Source: a bacterium (GTDB taxonomy: Bacteria; Hydrothermota; UBA3072; B12-G15). From it: a DNA stretch of 5,339 nt. The stretch spans positions 1-5,339 of the forward strand of contig QNDZ01000124.1 of the NCBI GenBank assembly GCA_003646055.1, given 5' to 3'. The position numbers and the translations under genes were made by a program. The notes under the pieces are model-generated. The model had not been told where the DNA came from. It saw only the letters and a program-made list of their open reading frames with translations, and did not search any database. Of the stretch, positions 1 to 5,339 are shown one piece after another (the stretch's first letter is position 1; each line of letters starts with the position of its first letter).

Positions 1-6
1 CATTAA

Positions 7-12
7 TATACT
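7..12 (+). promoter_or_regulatory. Possible -10 promoter hexamer
   Basis: TATACT at 7-12 differs by one base from the bacterial sigma-70 -10 consensus. It lies 15 nt before the ridA ribosome binding site, so transcription would start near position 18-20 with a very short leader. The matching -35 box would lie outside the window. AT-rich hexamers like this arise often by chance, and the upstream gene could equally read through into ridA, so this is only a candidate. Confidence 0.22.
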
Positions 13-22
13 ATTGGAACAC

Positions 23-27
23 GGAGG
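23..27 (+). promoter_or_regulatory. Ribosome binding site of ridA
   Basis: GGAGG at 23-27 is a strong Shine-Dalgarno match, with 5 nt between it and the ATG at 33. It decides the ridA start: an in-frame GTG at 27 overlaps the GGAGG itself and cannot use it, so ATG 33 is preferred. Confidence 0.8.
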
Positions 28-32
28 TGGAT

Positions 33-410
33 ATGAAGAAAAAGATTGAAACAGGAAGGGCTCCATCTGCAATAGGCCCATATTCTCAAGGTGTATCCTA
101 TAATGACCTGATTTTTGTTTCAGGCCAGATTCCCATTGTTCCTGATACAGGAGAGGTGATTAAGGGGGATGTGAAAAAGGCCACAGAGCAGGTTCTGATG
201 AACATAAAAAACATCCTTGAAAGTGCAGGTTCAGGTCTGGATAAGGTTCTCATGGCAACCATATATCTGGTTAATATGGAAGACTTCCCCATTGTGAATG
301 AAGTTTACAGCAGTTTTTTTGCTGAACCTTATCCAGCAAGGGTTACGGTTGGTGTGAACAAACTTCCAAAGGATGTTGATATTGAAATAAGTGTGATTGC
401 ACATGTCTGA
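33..410 (+). CDS. ridA: RidA family enamine/imine deaminase
   Basis: The 125-residue protein has the usual length of the RidA (YjgF/YER057c/UK114) family. Family knowledge: these small cytosolic trimers hydrolyse reactive 2-aminoacrylate and related enamines/imines released by PLP enzymes such as serine/threonine dehydratase, giving 2-keto acids and ammonia. Seen in the sequence: an N-terminal AIGPYSQG segment (residues 13-20) with Tyr17, an FVSGQIP segment (28-34) with Ser30, and the C-terminal signature PARVTVGVNKLPKDVDIEI (101-119). The latter contains Arg103, equivalent to the substrate-carboxylate-binding arginine of active RidA proteins, and Glu118, equivalent to the conserved catalytic-site glutamate. 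The key residues of the archetypal RidA subgroup are therefore present, which argues for real deaminase activity. The E. coli active-site cysteine is replaced by Thr105, a change I believe is common in the family. The start is ATG 33 behind GGAGG. The last 8 nt overlap dapF, so the two are probably cotranslated. Confidence 0.95.
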   Translation: MKKKIETGRAPSAIGPYSQGVSYNDLIFVSGQIPIVPDTGEVIKGDVKKATEQVLMNIKNILESAGSGLDKVLMATIYLVNMEDFPIVNEVYSSFFAEPYPARVTVGVNKLPKDVDIEISVIAHV

Positions 411-1113
411 ATTTAATTTTGTTAAGGCTGTTGTGTGTGGAAATGACTTTGTGATTGTGGAGGGGGATGTAGAACCTCATGTTGTTCCCTCTGTGCTTGA
501 CAGACATTTTGGTATTGGAGGGGACGGAATCATTCTGTTTGAAGAGAACAGGATGAGATTTTTTAATCCTGATGGGAAGAAGGCCGAATTTTGTGGTAAT
601 GGAACCCTTGCACTTTCCAGTTTACTGCTTAACAGGGGAGATAATGTTGATTTTATAGTCACGGATGCTGGAAGGGTTGAGTTGAATAAAGAGGGGGCAC
701 TGTTTATAAAACTTCCTGACCCCATGGTGATAATGGAAGAACCACTGATTATTCAGGTGGGGGTTCCCCATCTTTTGATACCTGTTGATAACCTTGAAAG
801 GGTTGATGTAAAGGTAGAAGGGAGAAGATACACCAAAACACTTGAGAATGGAAACAATGTTGACTGGATTGAGATGATGGATGAGGGAATAAAGATAAGG
901 ACATATGAAAGAGGGGTTGAGGATGAGACCCTTTCATGTGGAAGTGGTGTTGGTGCGGCTGGATACTGGTATTCACAGGTTATGGGAAAGGAAAAGTTTA
1001 AGGTCAAAACAAGGGGAGGTGAGTATCAGGTTTTAATCCAGGATGGTATCTGGATTTCAGCACCTGTATTCTTCCCTTTCCACGGAATATACAAAGGAGG
1101 AAATGGTGTTTGA
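403..1113 (+). CDS. dapF: Diaminopimelate epimerase family protein (short, divergent)
   Basis: The 236-residue protein belongs to the DapF fold, PLP-independent two-cysteine amino acid epimerases. DapF converts LL- to meso-diaminopimelate for lysine and peptidoglycan. Visible motifs are GNDF (13-16), GIGGDG (37-42), FFNPDG (53-58), CGNG (64-67) with the first catalytic cysteine Cys64, NNVDW (151-155), ERG (169-171) and SCGSG (178-182) with the second catalytic cysteine Cys179. Asn14, Asn55, Asn152, Glu169-Arg170 and Ser181 match known DAP-contacting positions. Odd points: the usual VGNPH motif reads VGVPH (119-123), so one substrate-contacting Asn is Val121. The first motif lacks the usual HG before GND, and the protein is about 35-45 residues shorter than typical DapF. 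It could be a compact DapF or an epimerase for another amino acid. The ATG at 403 overlaps the ridA end by 8 nt and has no clear Shine-Dalgarno, suggesting coupling to ridA termination. A TTG at 397 is a weaker alternative start. The 3' end contains the guaB ribosome binding site. Confidence 0.85.
   Translation: MSEFNFVKAVVCGNDFVIVEGDVEPHVVPSVLDRHFGIGGDGIILFEENRMRFFNPDGKKAEFCGNGTLALSSLLLNRGDNVDFIVTDAGRVELNKEGALFIKLPDPMVIMEEPLIIQVGVPHLLIPVDNLERVDVKVEGRRYTKTLENGNNVDWIEMMDEGIKIRTYERGVEDETLSCGSGVGAAGYWYSQVMGKEKFKVKTRGGEYQVLIQDGIWISAPVFFPFHGIYKGGNGV
1094..1100 (+). promoter_or_regulatory. Ribosome binding site of guaB, inside dapF
   Basis: AAGGAGG at 1094-1100 lies within the last codons of dapF (it encodes part of Tyr-Lys-Gly-Gly). 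It is the strongest Shine-Dalgarno in the window. Spacing is only 2 nt to ATG 1103 but 5 nt to GTG 1106, so the site leaves open which of these adjacent in-frame codons initiates. It rules out the far upstream in-frame start at 1043. Confidence 0.75.
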
Positions 1114-2542
1114 AGAATATCTCACATACGATGATGTTCTACTTGTGCCTGGGCATTCTAAAGTTTTACCATCACAGGTTGATATATCCACAAGGTTTTC
1201 AAGGAACATAGAACTCAAAATACCCATTGTTTCTGCAGCAATGGATACGGTTACAGAATGCAGGATGGCTATTGCAATGGCTGTTCAGGGCGGTATTGGT
1301 GTGATTCACAAAAATATGCCCATTGAAAAACAGGCAGAGGAAGTTGAGAGGGTGAAGAGGTATGAGTCTGGAATGATACAGAACCCGATTGTTCTGAAGG
1401 AGAATGATACTATTGCCAGGGCAAAGGAACTTATGGCAAAGCATGATATTTCAGGCCTTCCTGTTGTGGATGAGGAAAACAGGCTGATAGGTCTGCTCAC
1501 CAAGAGGGATATAATCTTTGAAGACAGTCCAAATGTTCCTGTTGTGAATGTGATGACATCAAGGGAACACCTTGTGACTGGTAAGGGGGGGATTACCCTT
1601 GAAGAGGCAAAGGAGATTTTCCGTAAGAAGAAGATAGAGAAACTCCCCCTTATTGACGAGAGAGGAAAACTGGTTGGGTTGATAACGATAAAGGACATCC
1701 TGAAAAAAATAAATTATCCCAATGCAACAAAGGACAGGAACGGAAGATTGAGGGTTGCTGGAGCAGTGGGTGTGGCATCTGATACACTTGACAGGGCAAA
1801 GGAGATGGTGTCCTGTGGTGTGGATGCACTTGTTATTGATACTGCACACGCACATACAGAGAAGGTAAGAGAGACCACAATTCTTTTAAGGGATAGGTTT
1901 GATGTTGATATTGTTGTCGGAAATGTTGCAACAAGGGAGGCGGTTGAATTCCTTCTTGACCTTGGTGTTGATGGTATAAAGGTGGGTATTGGACCTGGTT
2001 CAATATGCACAACAAGGGTGATTGCAGGTATTGGTGTTCCACAACTCACAGCAGTTATGGAGTGTTCAAAGGCATCAAAGGGAATCCCAATCATTGCTGA
2101 CGGTGGTATTAAGTACTCTGGAGATATAACCAAGGCACTTGCTGGTGGTGCTGATGCTGTTATGATAGGAAGCCTCCTTGCAGGAACTGAGGAATCACCA
2201 GGTGAACCTGTGATCTATGAGGGAAGGAGATTCAAGGTTTACAGGGGTATGGGTTCAATTGAGGCTATGAAAGAGGGAAGTAAAGATAGATACTTCCAGG
2301 AGGGTAAACTTGTTCCAGAGGGGGTTGTGGCAAGGGTTCCATACAGAGGACCTGTGAATGAGATACTATTCCAGTTAACAGGTGGACTTCGTTCTGGAAT
2401 GGGTTATGTTGGTGCAAGGAATCTTAAGGAATTAAGGGAGAAGGCAAGGTTTATAAGGATAACCTCATCAGGCCTCAGGGAAAGCCATCCACATGATGTT
2501 GTGATTACAAGGGAACCACCAAACTATGAGATACAGAAGTAA
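1103..2542 (+). CDS. guaB: Inosine-5'-monophosphate dehydrogenase
   Basis: The 479-residue protein oxidises IMP to XMP with NAD+, the committed step of GMP synthesis in the cytosol. The layout is that of a full bacterial enzyme: a (beta/alpha)8 barrel interrupted by a CBS pair (roughly 91-148 and 151-202). Visible elements are YDDVLLVPG near the N-terminus, SAAMDTVTE, DTAHAH (246-251), GNVAT (273-277) for cofactor and substrate contacts, the catalytic loop GIGPGSICTTR with nucleophile Cys302, ADGGIK (332-337) with IMP-ribose-binding Asp333, GMGS (382-385), RYF (396-398), and the mobile-flap region EGVVARVPYRG (406-416) with catalytic Arg411 and Tyr414. The C-terminus ITSSGLRESHPHDV is typical. 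All key catalytic residues are present. The only small deviations are DTAHAH for the common DTAHGH and GAVG for AAVG. The start is ATG 1103 (or GTG 1106) behind AAGGAGG. The gene overlaps dapF by 11 nt and the next gene by 17 nt. The CBS pair suggests purine nucleotide feedback, as in other bacterial IMPDHs. Confidence 0.98.
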   Translation: MVFEEYLTYDDVLLVPGHSKVLPSQVDISTRFSRNIELKIPIVSAAMDTVTECRMAIAMAVQGGIGVIHKNMPIEKQAEEVERVKRYESGMIQNPIVLKENDTIARAKELMAKHDISGLPVVDEENRLIGLLTKRDIIFEDSPNVPVVNVMTSREHLVTGKGGITLEEAKEIFRKKKIEKLPLIDERGKLVGLITIKDILKKINYPNATKDRNGRLRVAGAVGVASDTLDRAKEMVSCGVDALVIDTAHAHTEKVRETTILLRDRFDVDIVVGNVATREAVEFLLDLGVDGIKVGIGPGSICTTRVIAGIGVPQLTAVMECSKASKGIPIIADGGIKYSGDITKALAGGADAVMIGSLLAGTEESPGEPVIYEGRRFKVYRGMGSIEAMKEGSKDRYFQEGKLVPEGVVARVPYRGPVNEILFQLTGGLRSGMGYVGARNLKELREKARFIRITSSGLRESHPHDVVITREPPNYEIQK

Positions 2543-5339
2543 TCTTGATGACCTCACAGGGCTCCCCCTGAGAGAGGACATTAGACACTATATTGAGGAG
2601 AGATTAAAGGAGAAAAAGCCCTTCCACATCTATATGGTGGATATTGACTACTTCAAGGTAATCAATGACCAGTTCGGACATCTTAGAGGTGATGAGATTA
2701 TCAAGGATGTTGCAGACCTTCTCAGGAATTCCATAAATGAAAATGAGTTTGTGGGAAGATACGGCGGGGATGAATTTATTATTGTTGTTAGTGGAAGCAG
2801 GGAGCCTGACGAACTCCCTCTAAGGCTTAACGAACATCTTAAATACAGAGAATTTCCAGGAGACCCTCCTGTTAGACTCACCCTGAGTTTTGGGCATGCC
2901 TCCTATCCTCAGGATGGGAGGTCTTATGTAAAGTTGATAGGAAGTGCAGATGAGAGGTTGCTGGAAAGGAAGAGGAGGAGGCATACAGGGATAAGATTCA
3001 TTGGAAGGGAGAACATAATATCCCTCCTGAAGGGGAGTCTCGATCAAACCGCAGAGGGGAAGCCTGCATTTATCCATATAATTGGTAAACCAGGTGTGGG
3101 AAAAAGCAGAATCCTTGAAGAACTCTCTGTTATTGCTGGAATGATTGGGTTTGAAATCATACACTCCCAGTGCAGGATACCAGGACCCAATCATCCTGTG
3201 AGCCAGTTCTCCATTCCAGGCATGGTGAATCTTGGCTGGAAGATTACATGGAAACTCAGAGAGATGTCAAAGAAGAAGCCCCTTCTATGGGTTATAGATG
3301 ATATAGAGTATTGCCCCAGGGAGATGGCTGGTGTCCTGAAAGAGGTCTTCAGGCTTATAGAGAAAGAGAGGGTGATGGTGGTCATCACAGGTGACCCGGA
3401 TTATGCATACCAGGGATTCACAAGGATTCAAGTGCCACCATTTGACCTGAAGATGACAGGTGAGTTTATAAGGGGAATACTTGGAATCACAAATGTTGAC
3501 CAGAGGTTTATCCTCCACGCATACAGGGAGAGTGAAGGGATACCAGGAAGGATTATGATGATTGTGAACAACTTCCTTTCATCGGGTATTCTTGCCATAG
3601 ATACCAGTGGGATCACCCTGAAAGAGGGGGTCTCCATTGACCTTTCAGAGAGTGTCATAAATCAGTTCAAAAGCCTCTCCAGGAATGAGAGGAGGATTCT
3701 CATATATGCTGCACTTTTGAATGACGTTGCAACCATGGAGAATATGGAGGAACTCCTTGGATTGAATTTTAAGAAACTTGAAGATGTAAAGAGGAAAGGT
3801 ATAAGGGCAGGTATCCTGGTTGATGATAAGGATTTCAGATTCTCAGATAATGCTGTGAGAGAGGCAGTGATTAATATGGAGAACCCTGGAAAGACAATCC
3901 TTCAAAAAGCAGGGGATTTCCTCTTTGAAAGGGGATATTATAGCAATGCTGCAGTTGTGTATGAAATGGCAAACAAACGGGAAAAGGCTTTTCTCTCTTA
4001 CATTAAGACAACAAGGGATTTTATGGAGAGAGGACTTCTTGCAGATGCCCTGAATGTGCTTGAGGAGGTTTCAAAATGGGAAGAAGAAAAGTGGTTTGAC
4101 AGGGCTGAATTTCACGGGATTTATGCAGACTATTACTTCAGGATAGGTGATTATAACAGGTCAATTGAACACCTTGATATTGCATACCAGGAAAGCCAGT
4201 TACCCAGGTTCCTGCTGAAGAAGGCAAAGTGCTATGGAAGGCTTGGTAAACTCTCAGAGGCATACAATCTGGCCAGGGATGCAGGCGATATTGCACTGCC
4301 ATTCATGACAGAGATTCTGATAAGGCTCGGGGATATAAAAAGGGCGGAAATGTCAGGTAACCTTGCCATTCAGGTTCTTGAAGATCCTGAGTATCTGGTG
4401 GAGGCCTACGCTGCAATAGGTGGACTCATGATACAGAAGGGTAAACTGGAAAGGGCACTCCACCACCTCCAGACAGGATTGACCATCGCAAGAAAAATGA
4501 AGGATACATACTGGCTTGGAATACTCCACAACAGGATTGGTGTATGTTATTATCTAAGGTCAAGGCTTGAGGACGCAAAGGATAATTATTATAAGGCTCT
4601 CAATTACTTCTCTGAGCTTGGTGATACAGGAACACTTATATATTTATATTTAAATCTTGGTATCATTGCAATCAAGGAGTCAAACATTGAGGATGGGATT
4701 GAGTACTACAATAAGGCATACACCATCTCAAAGGATATATCCCAGAAGCAACTTCTCGGAAGGGCTGCAAGATTTCTGGGAGAACTCTACCTTGAGATAG
4801 GTGAACTTGACAAGGCAAAAAAATACATGAATGAGGCACTGAAGATTCTGAAGGAGACAAAGATGCTAACAGACCTATGCCATCTCTATGCCAATATGTC
4901 AAGGCTGAATGTGATACTTTCAAGATACGACAGGGCAAAGGAGAATATACAGAGGGCAAAGGGTATTGCAGAGAAGTTAAAATCACCTATTTTGAAGTCA
5001 GAGGTGTTGATGAGAGAGGGCGAGTATCATTTGAGGACAGGAAACCTGACAACTGGTAAAAAACTCCTTGATAGATTGAAGAACTCCTGTCCTGACGACC
5101 TGAAAGGTGAGTATTACCTCTTGCTTGCAAGGGTATATGACCTTCTGGATAAGAAGGCCCTCTCAAGGAAGTATGGAGAGAAGGCTGTTCAGCACCATAA
5201 ACTCCACGGAACACTTTGGGCAATAGGCAAGGATTATCTTGTTTTATCACGACTGAAGGCCTTCTCCGACAGGGCAGGGGAGTACAGTGAATTGTCAAAG
5301 GAGATATTCAGGAGGTGTGGAATTGAAAAGGGATTTGAG
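2526..5339 (+). CDS. GGDEF-STAND NTPase-TPR signalling protein (3' partial)
   Basis: The reading frame is open for 938 codons and runs off the window. Residues 5-157 form a GGDEF domain: DDLTGLP (8-14), DIDYFKVIND (39-48) with metal ligand Asp39 and guanine contacts Asn47 and Asp56, GGDEF (80-84), and an SFG strand (121-123). An intact A-site predicts conversion of two GTP to c-di-GMP. The inhibitory RxxD site is absent (Asn71 and Glu74 instead). Near the domain end Lys149 is kept, but the usual GR four residues later is RH. Residues 158-375 resemble AAA_16/STAND NTPases: FIGRE (158-162), Walker A GKPGVGKS (187-194), Walker B LLWVIDDIE (253-261), GIP (338-340). A winged helix (about 378-450) ends in FRFSDNAVREAV, as in MalT-like proteins, and a TPR solenoid follows. 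No signal peptide or membrane segment is seen, so it is probably cytosolic. ATG 2526 is the only plausible start, since an in-frame TGA lies at 2502-2504. The Shine-Dalgarno is weak and the gene overlaps guaB by 17 nt, implying translational coupling. The trigger is unknown. Confidence 0.9.
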   Translation, partial: MRYRSNLDDLTGLPLREDIRHYIEERLKEKKPFHIYMVDIDYFKVINDQFGHLRGDEIIKDVADLLRNSINENEFVGRYGGDEFIIVVSGSREPDELPLRLNEHLKYREFPGDPPVRLTLSFGHASYPQDGRSYVKLIGSADERLLERKRRRHTGIRFIGRENIISLLKGSLDQTAEGKPAFIHIIGKPGVGKSRILEELSVIAGMIGFEIIHSQCRIPGPNHPVSQFSIPGMVNLGWKITWKLREMSKKKPLLWVIDDIEYCPREMAGVLKEVFRLIEKERVMVVITGDPDYAYQGFTRIQVPPFDLKMTGEFIRGILGITNVDQRFILHAYRESEGIPGRIMMIVNNFLSSGILAIDTSGITLKEGVSIDLSESVINQFKSLSRNERRILIYAALLNDVATMENMEELLGLNFKKLEDVKRKGIRAGILVDDKDFRFSDNAVREAVINMENPGKTILQKAGDFLFERGYYSNAAVVYEMANKREKAFLSYIKTTRDFMERGLLADALNVLEEVSKWEEEKWFDRAEFHGIYADYYFRIGDYNRSIEHLDIAYQESQLPRFLLKKAKCYGRLGKLSEAYNLARDAGDIALPFMTEILIRLGDIKRAEMSGNLAIQVLEDPEYLVEAYAAIGGLMIQKGKLERALHHLQTGLTIARKMKDTYWLGILHNRIGVCYYLRSRLEDAKDNYYKALNYFSELGDTGTLIYLYLNLGIIAIKESNIEDGIEYYNKAYTISKDISQKQLLGRAARFLGELYLEIGELDKAKKYMNEALKILKETKMLTDLCHLYANMSRLNVILSRYDRAKENIQRAKGIAEKLKSPILKSEVLMREGEYHLRTGNLTTGKKLLDRLKNSCPDDLKGEYYLLLARVYDLLDKKALSRKYGEKAVQHHKLHGTLWAIGKDYLVLSRLKAFSDRAGEYSELSKEIFRRCGIEKGFE
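4113..5339 (+). other. TPR solenoid region of the GGDEF-STAND protein
   Basis: From about residue 530 to the window end the protein is built of consecutive helix-turn-helix units of 34-40 residues. Approximate units are 530-565, 627-660, 663-698, 701-735, 742-776, 781-818, 821-855 and 858-892, with a further helical stretch to 938. Typical TPR cores are visible, for example YYFRIGDYNRSIEHL, NRIGVCYYLRSRLEDAKDNY, LGELYLEIGELDKAKKYM and ANMSRLNVILSRYDRAKENI, with small residues at positions 8 and 20 and an aromatic or aliphatic residue at 24. Units between 450 and 530 and between 565 and 627 are less regular. In MalT-like and other STAND proteins the C-terminal superhelix binds the inducer or partner, so this is the probable sensing part. 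The repeats are divergent at DNA level, so they are old and not a recent duplication. The array continues beyond the window. Confidence 0.85.

Noticed and set aside
1043..1102. Longer guaB start adding 20 residues
   Set aside because: The extra segment lies entirely within dapF, has no homology to the IMPDH N-terminus, and the strong Shine-Dalgarno at 1094-1100 points to 1103/1106.
1306..1698. Minus-strand open frame of 130 codons opposite the guaB CBS region
   Set aside because: It is the antisense shadow of conserved CBS coding sequence, low complexity (Ser/Phe/Ile rich), with no support as a gene.
1714..2133. Minus-strand open frame of 139 codons opposite guaB
   Set aside because: It lies wholly antisense to a clear IMPDH gene, shows no recognisable motif or ribosome binding site, and has the Ser/Thr/Pro-rich composition typical of a shadow of a strongly biased gene.
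2526..2996. Cas10-like Palm/cyclase domain of a type III CRISPR system
   Set aside because: The motif order (DxLTGLxxR, DIDxFKxIND, GGDEF) is that of a standard diguanylate cyclase, and no cas genes or CRISPR repeats are present.
2820..3194. Minus-strand open frame of 124 codons opposite the GGDEF/NTPase junction
   Set aside because: The plus strand carries a continuous frame with GGDEF and Walker motifs across the same bases; the antisense frame has no recognisable domain.
4928..4943. 16-nt sequence also found in guaB near 1791 (GACAGGGCAAAGGAGA)
   Set aside because: Both copies encode Asp-Arg-Ala-Lys-Glu in helices with the same strong codon bias; coincidence explains it better than a functional repeat.
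4877..5059. Plus-strand 60-codon open frame inside the TPR region
   Set aside because: It is out of frame within the long TPR-coding frame, lacks a ribosome binding site and has no recognisable motif.

Overview
The window holds four genes, all on the + strand, packed into what looks like one translationally coupled operon: ridA (33-410), a dapF-family epimerase (403-1113), guaB (1103-2542) and a large multidomain signalling gene (2526 to the end of the window, no stop reached). Every junction overlaps, by 8, 11 and 17 nt. Apart from the first 32 nt the window is entirely coding. I see no terminator, tRNA, rRNA, mobile element or CRISPR array.

The sequence is moderately AT-rich. Arginine is written almost entirely as AGG/AGA, proteins are rich in Lys/Glu/Arg, and genes are compact and overlapping. 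This suggests a bacterium, possibly a thermophilic or deep-branching one, with a small streamlined genome. A DAP epimerase would fit lysine or peptidoglycan synthesis. I cannot assign a phylum from the sequence alone.

The first three genes are metabolic: RidA clears reactive enamine/imine intermediates, the DapF-like protein epimerises an amino acid (probably LL-DAP to meso-DAP), and GuaB makes XMP, the committed step to GMP and GTP. The DapF homologue is short (236 aa) and lacks one usual substrate-contacting Asn, so its exact substrate is less certain than its family.

The fourth gene is the most interesting. It encodes an N-terminal GGDEF domain with an intact A-site but no RxxD inhibitory site. 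This is followed by a STAND/AAA_16-type NTPase (Walker A, Walker B, GxP motif, winged helix of the MalT/LuxR-like type) and then a long TPR solenoid that continues past the window. This is the layout of known class III cyclase-AAA_16-TPR proteins and of MalT-like switches, with a diguanylate cyclase as the output module. An in-frame stop just upstream of the only plausible start shows that no sensor domain precedes the GGDEF. Any control must therefore come from the NTPase/TPR part. Its coupling to guaB, which supplies the GTP pool used by GGDEF enzymes, is suggestive but unproven.
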